Positions 43,246 to 51,462 of a DNA stretch of 52,149 nt are shown here, piece by piece; the first letter of the stretch is position 1, and every line of letters starts with the position of its first letter. Below the pieces are notes generated by a model. That model saw only the letters and a program-made list of their open reading frames with translations, was not told the origin of the DNA and made no database searches. Source of the stretch: Mycobacterium angelicum (GTDB taxonomy: Bacteria; Actinomycetota; Actinomycetes; Mycobacteriales; Mycobacteriaceae); NCBI RefSeq assembly GCF_002086155.1, contig NZ_MVHE01000036.1, positions 1-52,149 on the forward strand. Direction: 5' to 3'. Made by a program: the position numbers and the translations under genes.

Positions 43246-45515
43246 GTCCCGGCTCCCTCGCGAAGCAGCTCGTGCAGCACGTACTCATTGTCCTCACCGA
43301 GGTCGGGCGCGCCGCGCTCGATGCGGGCCGGGTTTCGCGCCAGCTGCCACGACGGACCAACGATGGGACGCTGGCCTTCGCGGTGGTCGGAGACGAAGCG
43401 ATACACCCCGCGGTCCCACAGTCGTTGATCGCTGATCACGTCGACCGCCGTGGCGCTCTTGGTCGCCGCAATGCCCGCCGTCCGCAACCGGTGTGCGAGT
43501 TCTTCGGCGTCGTGACACCGGGTCAACCCGGCGAGTTCGGCATCGAGCGCGTCGCATTGGGCACGCCGATCCCTAGCCGTGTGATAGCGCCCGGCCAGCT
43601 CCCGCGCATCCAGGACGTCGCAGAATCGTTGCCATTCAGCGTCATTGGCCACCGCCACCGCGATCCACCCGTCATCGGCGCAGGGATAGCAGCCGTGCGG
43701 GCATAGATCGGGATGGCGGTTCCCGTTGGGCCCCAGCATCTTTCCGGTCAGGCTCTGTTCGAACACACGGTCGCCGATCATCGATGACAGGGTCTCGACG
43801 GCCGAGACGTCGACGAACTGGCCTTCGCGGCTGACCTCTCGATGCAACAGTGCCACCACCGCGGCGTACGCGGCGGCCGCACCGACCGTGGAGTCTCCGT
43901 AGCGCATGCTCGCCCCTCGGGGCGGACCGCCGGGATAGCCCACCAACGAAGCGAGGCCCGCCAGCGCCGCGAAGCAGGGCGCGTAGCCGGTCTGATGGCC
44001 CAGCGGGCCGTCGTTGCCCCACATCTTGATAGACACCGAGATGATGTCCGGCTTGATCGACTTCAGGTCCGCATACCCCAGGCCCTGGCGCTCCATTGCA
44101 CAGGGGCGCAGGTTGTTGATGACGATGTCGCTGCACGCGATCAGCTCACGCAACCGCGCCATGCCGTCGGACGATTTGATGTCGAGGTCGACGCTGAGGA
44201 TTTCGGGATTGATGCTCAAGAAGAAGGGCGCGTGGTTGATGTCCGTGCCGCCGAAGGCGCGCATCTCGTCGGGCAAGGCCGCCGTCTCGACCTTGATCAC
44301 CTCGGCACCCAGCATCGAAAGCAGCTTCCCCGCATACGGTCCGGCCCACACCTTGGTCAGCTCGACAACGCGCACCCCCTGCAAGGGGCCGCCGCGGGGA
44401 CGCCTGGGCGCCTTGCGCTGCCGCTGCCGCGCCGGCGGCGCCGTGCGTGGCGTAGTTAACGCGTCGAGCACCGACGCGGTGTGTTGGCCCCGAGTCGGTG
44501 CGGCAGACGTGATGTGGGCCGGGCTCTCGCTGAGCAAGTACGGGACGGTGGGATATGGAACGCCACCCACGTCCTGAAAGAAGCCGCGGTGCCGGTACTG
44601 CGGCGAATCATGCAGATCTGCGGCACTGTTCACCGGAACCAGCGGCACGCCCAGCCGCTGGGCCTGTTCGGCCGCTGCAACTTTCGGCAATTCCCGCACC
44701 CATGCGGCGAATCCCCGCTGAAACTCCGCGACCTTTTCCGGCGTCACCGAGAACTCGAGCCAGTCGTCGTCAAACCGATCAAGCCATTCCGGCTGACCCA
44801 GCAGCGCTTTGACGCCGAGCCAGTGTGCCCGGCTGGTCACGTACAGGTACACATATCCGTCGGCGCATTCGAAAAACGTTGCCGGTCCGCGTTGTTCGTA
44901 GTCGCTGCGGTGACCCTCGGCGGTTACCTCTCCGGTGATGAATCGGCCTAGTATGCAGTCGGCACGCGACACCAGCACGGCCTGCTGCGAGATGTCGATG
45001 AACTCGCCGCTGCCGGTGTGCAGGCGCCCGAACAAGGCGGACGTGACACACAACGCGGCCTCCAGCCCCGCTTCGTAGTCGGCCAGGAAGTAGCCGGGAC
45101 CCTGCAGCGGCGGCTCGGCGGCCCGCGCGTGGCTGGGCGTGTGGTAGCCCCAGCCGCTAGCGTGAAACACGTTGATGCTCTTCGCATTGTCGAACTCCGC
45201 GGGCGCGTCGACGCCGAACGGGGTGATCGAGCAGCACACCACATCCGGATACCGATCGGCCCACGACCGCGATTCGGCTATCACCGCGTCGGCGCGGCCG
45301 ACGAGATCCGGCAGACGCTGGGCATCGAGAACGGCCGAGCTCTTGTTGGTGTTGAGGTAGGCGAACAGCGCGGCCCTGCTGCGACTGCGTGAATCCGGCG
45401 GCTCAACCTTGATCACCTCGGCACCGAAGTCGGCCAGCAGCTTGCCGCAGTACTGACCTGCGACAGAGTCGGCCAACTCGACGACCCTGACTCCGCTCAG
45501 CGCTCCCAACGGCAT
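43242..45515 (-). CDS. Double-domain class III (CaiB/BaiF) CoA-transferase
   Basis: A 757-residue protein with two family III CoA-transferase domains in tandem (about 1-365 and 390-757), joined by a basic linker (RQRQRKAPRRPRGG). Each starts similarly: LSGVRVVELADSVAGQYCGK-LLADFGAEVIKVE and LQGVRVVELTKVWAGPYAGK-LLSMLGAEVIKVE. Each keeps an acidic residue at the catalytic Asp position (LADYEAG; YGDSTVG). Normal enzymes are interlocked dimers of about 400 residues, so this fusion may form the pair in one chain. The ATG is at 45515, in TGATG with the crotonase stop. Confidence 0.88.
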   Translation of the reverse strand: MPLGALSGVRVVELADSVAGQYCGKLLADFGAEVIKVEPPDSRSRSRAALFAYLNTNKSSAVLDAQRLPDLVGRADAVIAESRSWADRYPDVVCCSITPFGVDAPAEFDNAKSINVFHASGWGYHTPSHARAAEPPLQGPGYFLADYEAGLEAALCVTSALFGRLHTGSGEFIDISQQAVLVSRADCILGRFITGEVTAEGHRSDYEQRGPATFFECADGYVYLYVTSRAHWLGVKALLGQPEWLDRFDDDWLEFSVTPEKVAEFQRGFAAWVRELPKVAAAEQAQRLGVPLVPVNSAADLHDSPQYRHRGFFQDVGGVPYPTVPYLLSESPAHITSAAPTRGQHTASVLDALTTPRTAPPARQRQRKAPRRPRGGPLQGVRVVELTKVWAGPYAGKLLSMLGAEVIKVETAALPDEMRAFGGTDINHAPFFLSINPEILSVDLDIKSSDGMARLRELIACSDIVINNLRPCAMERQGLGYADLKSIKPDIISVSIKMWGNDGPLGHQTGYAPCFAALAGLASLVGYPGGPPRGASMRYGDSTVGAAAAYAAVVALLHREVSREGQFVDVSAVETLSSMIGDRVFEQSLTGKMLGPNGNRHPDLCPHGCYPCADDGWIAVAVANDAEWQRFCDVLDARELAGRYHTARDRRAQCDALDAELAGLTRCHDAEELAHRLRTAGIAATKSATAVDVISDQRLWDRGVYRFVSDHREGQRPIVGPSWQLARNPARIERGAPDLGEDNEYVLHELLREGAGT

Positions 45516-46486
45516 CAGGGCTTCTTGCGTCCCGAGCGAGACAGGCGCCATTCCGGCGGGAAGTTCAGGTCGTTGTCCTTGACGACATTGTTGAGGCCCT
45601 TGCTGAAAGTTCCTTCGGTGAGGTCGACTTCGTTCTCCTGATCGTTGGCGATCATCGGCAGCATTCCCTCGACCATGCCGGTGAGCAGGCTGCCGAAGTA
45701 TTCGCCCTTGTGCTGCTTGTAGAGCTCCAGGAAGGTCTTCTGCACCGCCACCGTGTCGGTCGGGCGCGAGCGGGAACATGCCATCGCATACTTCAGCGTC
45801 TCTGCTTCCAGCTTCTCGCGGGGCACCACGCTGTTGACGAATCCGCAGTCGTACATTTCCTTAGCACTGAAAGGCCGTCCGGTGAACAACATTTCGGAGA
45901 ACTTGCGCAAACCCATCGTCTCGGCCCACCACCACAGCCGTGGTCCCCACCCCACGTAGCGGAAGGCCGGGTGCCCGAATAGGGCGTCGTCGGAGGCGAC
46001 CACCAGGTCGGCGTCGCCGGCCTGATAGAAGTGCCACCCGTAGCAGTAGCCCTTGGCCTCGATGATGCTGACCTTCCGAAGTTCCTGCAGCGGACGGTTT
46101 CCCGCGCGCGCCTTGGCGTAGAAGTCGGTAACGGTCGACAGGTAGCGATACGACCCACCCGGCGGGTACTTGACGTCGTCGTCGTTGATCGCGAGCTCGT
46201 GCAGCAGCGGCATGCCCGGGTTCTCCAGCATCCCGCGCTGCTCGGGGAGGTCGCCGCCGCTGCCGAAATCCTCTCCCTCACCGCGGATTACCACGACCTT
46301 GACATCGTCGTCGACATTGCACTTGTGGATCAGATCCGCGTAGTTCTGCCGCATCCCCAACGTGGTGGAGTTCTGTGCTTCGGGCCGGTCGAAGGTGATG
46401 TAAGCTATCCGGTTCTTGACGTCCTTTTCGAACTTGATGTACGGCTCGGCTTCCTTCTTCATCTCTTCGTAGTCGTACTCAGGCAT
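45515..46486 (-). CDS. Enoyl-CoA hydratase/isomerase (crotonase) family
   Basis: A 323-residue crotonase-fold protein with IAYITFDRPEAQNSTTLGMR, VVIRGEGEDFGSGGDL (first oxyanion loop) and the second loop in EAKGYCYGWHFYQAGDADLV. Length is longer than usual (about 260), with an N-terminal extension and a Trp-rich stretch RYVGWGPRLWWWAETMGLRK. The Glu pair of classical hydratases is not obvious, so another crotonase reaction (isomerase, hydrolase, ring cleavage) is possible. Coupled to the downstream CoA-transferase. Confidence 0.83.
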   Translation of the reverse strand: MPEYDYEEMKKEAEPYIKFEKDVKNRIAYITFDRPEAQNSTTLGMRQNYADLIHKCNVDDDVKVVVIRGEGEDFGSGGDLPEQRGMLENPGMPLLHELAINDDDVKYPPGGSYRYLSTVTDFYAKARAGNRPLQELRKVSIIEAKGYCYGWHFYQAGDADLVVASDDALFGHPAFRYVGWGPRLWWWAETMGLRKFSEMLFTGRPFSAKEMYDCGFVNSVVPREKLEAETLKYAMACSRSRPTDTVAVQKTFLELYKQHKGEYFGSLLTGMVEGMLPMIANDQENEVDLTEGTFSKGLNNVVKDNDLNFPPEWRLSRSGRKKP

Positions 46487-46518
46487 GTGGTCCGCTCTCC
46501 GCTTCTGTTGTTTGAGTG

Positions 46519-47355
46519 TTATTTGAGCAAGGCGCCCGCATCGACCGGCAGCGAAACGCCAGTGATGTAACGAGATTCGTCGGAGGCCAGGAACAGCACG
46601 GCGTTACTGATGTCGATGGCTTCCACCCAGGGCACCGGCAGCGTATGGGTCATCTGCGAAAAGGGGGCGAAGTCGTCGGGCCCGGGATTCTCCAGGTCCG
46701 GCCGGAACAGCCGGAACGTCACCTCGTTCATGGTCATCGGAGTGTTGACCTGGCTGGGATGTACCGAGTTCACCCGGATCATGTGCTGGCCCAGCTCGAC
46801 GGCGAAGCTGCGCATCAGCCCCAGCACACCGTGCTTGGCGGCGATGTAGTGGCCGGTGTAGGCCAGGGCCTTGTGTGAGCCGACCGAACCGGTCAACACG
46901 ATGGAGCCGCCGCGACCTCCGGAGATGATGTGCGGCACGCCGGATTTCACTGTTTTCCAGACGCCGGAGAGGTTGACGTCGATCATGTCCTGCCAGATGC
47001 TCTCCGGCATCTTGTGCAGTTTGCTACCGAAGGTGCCGATGCCCGCGTTGGCGACGACGATGTCGAGGCGGCCCAGCTCCGCTACCCCGCTGTCGACGGC
47101 GGCTTTGAGCGCCTCATAGTCACGTACGTCGAGTTGCGCGGTCACGATCCGGCGTCCCTGAGCCCGCACCAGCTCAGCGGTCTCGGCGAGATCGGCCGGG
47201 GTCGACGCGGGATAGGCCAGGTTCTCGATCGGTCCGCAGATGTCGACCCCGATGATGTCGGCGCCCTCCTGAGCCAGGCGCACCGCGTGGCTGCGCCCCT
47301 GGCCGCGAGCCGCGCCACTGATCAGCGCGACCTTGCCCTCGACCCGGCCGGTCAT
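46519..47355 (-). CDS. Mycofactocin-coupled SDR
   Basis: A 278-residue SDR whose start (GKVALISGAARGQGRSHAVR) and the insertion after beta-2 (VDICGPIENLAYPASTPADL) are the marks of the mycofactocin-coupled SDR family, in which NAD is not exchanged and electrons pass to mycofactocin. Catalytic VLTGSVGSH and Y-x3-K (HYIAAKHG) are present. The ATG at 47355 overlaps the stop of a small upstream ORF (TGATG). An alcohol substrate in the same operon pathway is likely. Confidence 0.88.
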   Translation of the reverse strand: MTGRVEGKVALISGAARGQGRSHAVRLAQEGADIIGVDICGPIENLAYPASTPADLAETAELVRAQGRRIVTAQLDVRDYEALKAAVDSGVAELGRLDIVVANAGIGTFGSKLHKMPESIWQDMIDVNLSGVWKTVKSGVPHIISGGRGGSIVLTGSVGSHKALAYTGHYIAAKHGVLGLMRSFAVELGQHMIRVNSVHPSQVNTPMTMNEVTFRLFRPDLENPGPDDFAPFSQMTHTLPVPWVEAIDISNAVLFLASDESRYITGVSLPVDAGALLK

Positions 47356-47513
47356 CACGACACCAACGCCGGCATCGATTCCCAGCCGCGCACCGTGGAC
47401 GTCGGGCTGAGTTCGGCATTGGCCAGATCGATCTCCCAGTCCCGATACCGGTCGGCGACGAGGTCGACGACGTAGGGATCGAAACGGATTTGACTATGGG
47501 CGCTCGCTGTCAC
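47355..47513 (-). CDS. 52-residue hypothetical protein
   Basis: A short frame of 52 codons starting at GTG 47513, within GTGA shared with the TetR stop, and ending in TGA that shares one base with the SDR ATG (TGATG). Both ends are coupled to genuine neighbours, which strongly suggests it is translated. The sequence begins VTASAHSQIRFDPYVVDLVA and continues DRYRDWEIDLANAELSP, ending in ESMPALVS; it is acidic and has four aromatic residues. I do not recognise a family. It could be the N-terminal relic of a larger protein. Confidence 0.6.
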   Translation of the reverse strand: MTASAHSQIRFDPYVVDLVADRYRDWEIDLANAELSPTSTVRGWESMPALVS

Positions 47514-48172
47514 TGTTCGGTCAACCGCCCCTTCTGCTTACTTCGGAGAATTCCGATCGCGATGGCCGACAGGATCCCGTCCAGCTGCTCGGGACTGTTG
47601 ACGATCCGATCGCCGTGGGTGAACCGCAGCAACAGTCCGTTGATGAAGGTCAGGGTGATATTGCTCAGATCTTCGACGACGGCCGGTTCCAGCTCGGCGC
47701 CGTGCGGCATGAGGCGTACCAGGATGTCGCGGTGCAGCTTGGTGAAGGCGTCGGTGCTCTGTTGCAGAATCTCGGCCAGCGCCGGGTCGCGGGTGGCCTG
47801 CATGGTCAGCTCATAGCGCGCCTTCGTCAACGACAACTGCGGTTCGCGGCCGGATTGGATGACCATCACCGACAGCAGCGACGGCGACGAGCGGTCCCGG
47901 TCGGCACCGGCGCTGTCGGCGATGGCTTGCAGATTCGCCAGGTCCAGCTCGGCCAACCGCTCGGCCACCCCGCGCAGCAACGCCGAGCGGGTGCGGAAGT
48001 AGAACGATGTCGTACCGTCGGGCGCATCGGCCTTCCGGTCGACCTTCAAGTGGCTCAATCCCTTTGCGCCGTCCACGGCCAGCAATTCAATAGCCGCGTC
48101 GCAGAGTTCGCGGCGGCGCTCGACGGGGTTCGGCTTCCGTCTCTTGGGTACGGCTGGAGTATGGCGAGCCAT
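47510..48172 (-). CDS. TetR family regulator of catabolic operon
   Basis: A 220-residue TetR-like protein. The HTH region is somewhat divergent: RRRELCDAAIELLAVDGAKG, LSHLKVDRKADAPDGTTSFY, FRTRSALLRGVAERL. The C-terminal domain is helical. It lies inside the minus-strand operon, 32 bp after the Rieske oxygenase and overlapping the small ORF, so it is co-transcribed with its probable targets. Confidence 0.82.
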   Translation of the reverse strand: MARHTPAVPKRRKPNPVERRRELCDAAIELLAVDGAKGLSHLKVDRKADAPDGTTSFYFRTRSALLRGVAERLAELDLANLQAIADSAGADRDRSSPSLLSVMVIQSGREPQLSLTKARYELTMQATRDPALAEILQQSTDAFTKLHRDILVRLMPHGAELEPAVVEDLSNITLTFINGLLLRFTHGDRIVNSPEQLDGILSAIAIGILRSKQKGRLTEQ

Positions 48173-48204
48173 CGTGAGCCGAAGCTTACTCTATATTCGT
48201 AGTG

Positions 48205-49380
48205 TTAGCGACGGAGCCGGGTCAGACGCTCCTCGAGGGTGGCGTGAAAGTGGCCGATCGCGCTCTCGTGCCGGCCGAACTCGACGAATTCGTTTGCACC
48301 GGAGGCCAATCCGCGCTGCACGCCCTCCGACATCTCGTTGTCCTCCACCGCGCCGCGCGCGATGAAGCTGGCCGCGCCGGCCGGATTGTTCGGTCCTGGG
48401 TCCCGGGACGTCCGGTCTGCGACTTCCGGCCGGACCATCGAATAGATGGTGACTGTGCTGTGGCCGACGTCCACCGGGTCGATCACGATCATCAACATGA
48501 GGTCGGGGAACGTCGCCAGCATCACGTTGGGAAAGAGCTGATACAAGAAGGTCACCCGCGCATCGATCGTCCAGGTATCCTCCGGACGGTCGCGCAGTCG
48601 TTCAATATTGCGGTAGGGGAAGGTGATCCGGCAGTTCGGGCCGAACATCTCGACCACGTTCAGGTCGTCGTACTGCACCGGATAGAAGGTGTCCTTGTGC
48701 GTGGAGCGGATGTGATATCCCTCTAGGAACTGCTCGACGAGCACCTTCCAATTCATCGCTCGCGCAGTTGAATCCACGTACACCAGTCGCCGGGCCGGCA
48801 GTAGCTTGTCACGCCACGGCGTGCCGTCACTCAGCCACTCCTCCCAGGCCGGCCCCGACTCGCCGCTGGGCGTGGACAGTGCCCCGATGACGATCAGCCC
48901 GTCCACCTCCCGGCTGGCCACCTCGACGAGGCCGCGGGTCGACATGTCCAGATCTGGAAAGGCGTCGGCGTGCGGGACATGCGCGAGCGAGCCGTCCAGC
49001 CGGTAGGTCCACCCGTGGTAGCGGCACACCAGCGCGTGGGTACAACCGGCGGACTCGACCAGCGCAAAGCCGCGGTGGCGGCACGCATTGCGAAAGACCC
49101 GGACCCGCTGATCACGGCCACGCACGGCGAACAAGGGCACGCCGAAGACGCTCCGCTCGACATGGTCGCCCGGGTTCGGGACGGCCGCGGCGGGAACGAA
49201 GACGCTCGGCATCGCCTGGAGCAACCGCAGTTCTGCCGCGAATCGCTCCGGGTTCAGATAGTTTTCCACCGGCTCACGCCAGGCTGCGCCTTCATCGGTA
49301 GTGCCGGCATCGATGTGGGCAAGGACGCGCCGTGCGATCTCCACATCGTCTGCCACCAACGCCTTCGTTGGGGAACTCAT
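48205..49380 (-). CDS. Rieske-type aromatic ring-hydroxylating oxygenase alpha subunit
   Basis: A 391-residue Rieske oxygenase. The [2Fe-2S] ligands are C100-x-H102 (CRHRG) and C119-x2-H122 (CRYHG). Mononuclear iron ligands H223 and H228 lie in FLEGYHIRSTHKD, and a helix-grip catalytic domain follows. No ferredoxin or reductase gene is nearby, so electrons come from elsewhere. The frame is open to 49638, but the ATG at 49380 sits just after a TTGACA-N17-GATACT promoter. First gene of the catabolic operon and divergent from PaaX. Confidence 0.87.
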   Translation of the reverse strand: MSSPTKALVADDVEIARRVLAHIDAGTTDEGAAWREPVENYLNPERFAAELRLLQAMPSVFVPAAAVPNPGDHVERSVFGVPLFAVRGRDQRVRVFRNACRHRGFALVESAGCTHALVCRYHGWTYRLDGSLAHVPHADAFPDLDMSTRGLVEVASREVDGLIVIGALSTPSGESGPAWEEWLSDGTPWRDKLLPARRLVYVDSTARAMNWKVLVEQFLEGYHIRSTHKDTFYPVQYDDLNVVEMFGPNCRITFPYRNIERLRDRPEDTWTIDARVTFLYQLFPNVMLATFPDLMLMIVIDPVDVGHSTVTIYSMVRPEVADRTSRDPGPNNPAGAASFIARGAVEDNEMSEGVQRGLASGANEFVEFGRHESAIGHFHATLEERLTRLRR

Positions 49381-49387
49381 GCGTGTC

Positions 49388-49416
49388 AGTATCACGCTGT
49401 GAGAATCACGTGTCAA
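49388..49416 (-). promoter_or_regulatory. Sigma-A-type, leaderless promoter of Rieske operon
   Basis: On the minus strand TTGACA (49416-49411), 17 bp, then GATACT (49393-49388). The ATG at 49380 begins 7 bp after the -10, so the mRNA probably begins at the start codon. No ribosome binding site is present. Confidence 0.6.
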
Positions 49417-49430
49417 CGATTCGGTGATAC
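49389..49430. promoter_or_regulatory. Inverted GTATCAC/GTGATAC arms, possible PaaX operator
   Basis: GTATCAC (49389-49395) and GTGATAC (49424-49430) are exact reverse complements 28 bp apart, spanning the Rieske promoter. The right side reads GATTCGGTGATA, which resembles the TGATTCGYG core I recall for E. coli PaaX sites. Binding by the adjacent PaaX-type regulator is inferred. Confidence 0.45.
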
Positions 49431-49444
49431 GGAAAGATACCTGT

Positions 49445-50251
49445 GTGCCCGCAGTACCGCAGTCCCGCGTACGCGACCTGATCGGCAACCGGCCGCTCAG
49501 CGCGCGCTCGGTGCTCGCGTCGGCGTTATTGGGCGCCGACGAAGCCCGGCTGACGGTGTCCGAACTCGTCGGGCTGGCCTCTTTGTTCGGCATCAGCGAC
49601 GGCGCCGCCCGCACCTGCCTGTGGCGGATGGTCTCCAACGGCGAACTCAGCGGTGACGGCGGCAGCTACGCGCTCGCCGGGCATTTGCTGCAGCGCCGCC
49701 AGCGCGTCGACCAGGCGTCGCGGGTTGCCGACGCGACCGTTCCGGACTGGGACGGGACCTGGGAGCTGGCTATCGTTTCGCTGGATCGGCGCTCGGCGGC
49801 CGATCGCCTCGAGCTGAGGAGGGCGGCGACGGCATTGCACCTGGCCGAACTCCGCGAAGGTGTGTGGATACGTCCGGACAACCTTGACCCCCAACGGCTT
49901 CCACCGTCGCGGGCGGTGCTGGATCAGCAGTGCACACACTTTCACGGTGCTGCGACCGACATCTCCGCCGACAAGATGCGATCGCTGTTCGCCCTTGACG
50001 GGTGGGCCGAGGATGCGCGGGCGCTTATCGAGGCAATGGACGCCGCGCTCGACGCGAGCCCGCGCGACGACTCGGCCGAAGGCTTCACCTACGAGTTCGC
50101 CCTGTCTATCGCGGTGGTCCGCCACCTTCAACTCGACCCGCTGCTGCCCGCCGAACTCATCGACGACCACTGGCCCGGACCGATGTTGCGCAGCACCTAC
50201 CGCCGTTTCGACCACGCCTTCAAGCAACGCCTGAACAGTAGGACCCGGTGA
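49445..50251 (+). CDS. PaaX-family transcriptional regulator
   Basis: A 268-residue PaaX-like regulator: an N-terminal winged helix (LTVSELVGLASLFGISDGAA, RTCLWRMVSNGELSGDGGSY), a middle domain (DWDGTWELAIVSLDRRSAAD) and a C-terminal domain ending RSTYRRFDHAFKQRL. In other bacteria PaaX responds to phenylacetyl-CoA; here the effector is probably an aryl- or acyl-CoA of the divergent operon. GTG 49445 is chosen because GGAAAG (49431-49436) is 8 nt upstream; GTG 49424 is the alternative. The stop overlaps the lipoprotein start. Confidence 0.83.
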   Translation: MPAVPQSRVRDLIGNRPLSARSVLASALLGADEARLTVSELVGLASLFGISDGAARTCLWRMVSNGELSGDGGSYALAGHLLQRRQRVDQASRVADATVPDWDGTWELAIVSLDRRSAADRLELRRAATALHLAELREGVWIRPDNLDPQRLPPSRAVLDQQCTHFHGAATDISADKMRSLFALDGWAEDARALIEAMDAALDASPRDDSAEGFTYEFALSIAVVRHLQLDPLLPAELIDDHWPGPMLRSTYRRFDHAFKQRLNSRTR

Positions 50252-50790
50252 GACGCGCAGCGCTGGCCCCAGTCGTGTTGGCCATGCTGTTGGCCGCGTG
50301 CTCCGGTGGATCGCCGGGACCGCAGCCGTCGGCGCCCCCGTCCCGGTCCACTTCGGCCCAGCCGAACGCTTCGCACGGCCCGTTCTTCCCGGAATGCGGC
50401 GGCGTCAGCGATCAGACGCTCAGCCAGTTGACGGGGGTACCCGGGCTGGTGGTCACGGCGCGCAACCCGACGGGCTGTCAGTGGCTGGTCGGCGGCGGCA
50501 TCACCGGGCCATGGTTCTCGTTCAGCTGGTACCGGGGCAGTCCCATCGGCCGTGAACGCAAGAGCGAGGAGCTGACCCGGACCAGCGTCGACGACATCAC
50601 CATCGCCGGGCACAACGGGTTCATCGCCAAATCGATCGACGCCCGGCTCGGCGAAAGACTCTGCGATGTCGGGATCCAGTACCAGGACGACTTCTTCGAA
50701 TGGTCGGTCCGATTCACCAGAAAGCCGTTTCCCAGCCCCTGCGACGTGGCCGTCGAGCTGGCCCGGCAGTCGATCGCCGCCGCAAAGTAA
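50248..50790 (+). CDS. DUF3558 lipoprotein (LprB/LprC-like)
   Basis: A 180-residue lipoprotein. The signal peptide ends in lipobox LAAC with C18, followed by a Pro/Ser-rich linker and a DUF3558 domain (GPFFPECGGVSDQTLSQLTG, NPTGCQWLVGGGITGPWFSF, SWYRGSPIGRER). Conserved Cys pairs suggest disulfides. The function is unknown in mycobacteria. GTG 50248 lies in GTGA with the paaX stop. Confidence 0.85.
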   Translation: MRRAALAPVVLAMLLAACSGGSPGPQPSAPPSRSTSAQPNASHGPFFPECGGVSDQTLSQLTGVPGLVVTARNPTGCQWLVGGGITGPWFSFSWYRGSPIGRERKSEELTRTSVDDITIAGHNGFIAKSIDARLGERLCDVGIQYQDDFFEWSVRFTRKPFPSPCDVAVELARQSIAAAK

Positions 50791-50803
50791 TCCGGCCGCC
50801 CGT

Positions 50804-51427
50804 TTAGCCGGGCCACCGGGTGGCGAAATTGGCGTAGTTGGCGTTGGTTGCGCTACAGAAGTCGGCGGCCGTCCCGGCGAGCAGGATGTAGTAGGTCTCC
50901 GGTCGGTGGTTTTCGCCGGAGGTGGGGTAGGTCCATCCGCCGGCACACATCGAGGTGGGTCCGCCGGCGGTCGGCGCGGGCCACGCCGACTTGACGCAAC
51001 CGGTCAGCGCGTCGAGGTTGGCCGTGGCGCTCTTGGCGATCACCAGCATCGCTCCGCCCCACTGTCCGTCGGCCCGACGGTAAGCGCGCGCCGCGAACGA
51101 GGTGTTGTCGCGCTGGCAGCCCAGCGCCCGTTGCAACGGCACGAAGGCCGATGCCAGCCCCGGACTGGGCACTGCGGCCGAATCCATGATGAAAGCGGCC
51201 GCGTCCGATCCGTCGCCCTCTTGGATGTCGGGCTTGCCAAAGCTGTTCAGCTGCAGCGACATCCGGTACTGAGCGGCCTCGTCACCGCCGCCGATGATCG
51301 GCCCGCCACCGGTTGACGCGATCGGGGGTAGTGCGACGCCGGGGTCGGCCGGTGCGGTCGGCATGCCAGCCAGGCCGGCGATCGCCAACAGGAATGCCGC
51401 GCTGCTCACACCGATGCGGAGGGCCAT
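50804..51427 (-). CDS. Secreted hypothetical protein
   Basis: A 207-residue protein with a Sec signal peptide (MALRIGVSSAAFLLAIAGLA, cleavage near PADP), a Gly-rich hinge and a compact domain with four or more Cys (ALGCQRD, LTGCVK, SMCAGG, DFCSAT). I do not recognise a named family. ATG near 51427 follows no strong ribosome binding site. It is convergent with the lipoprotein gene across 13 bp. Confidence 0.7.
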   Translation of the reverse strand: MALRIGVSSAAFLLAIAGLAGMPTAPADPGVALPPIASTGGGPIIGGGDEAAQYRMSLQLNSFGKPDIQEGDGSDAAAFIMDSAAVPSPGLASAFVPLQRALGCQRDNTSFAARAYRRADGQWGGAMLVIAKSATANLDALTGCVKSAWPAPTAGGPTSMCAGGWTYPTSGENHRPETYYILLAGTAADFCSATNANYANFATRWPG

Positions 51428-51462
51428 AACCCAGGCAGCCTAGCCGACGTGGCCACCACGGA

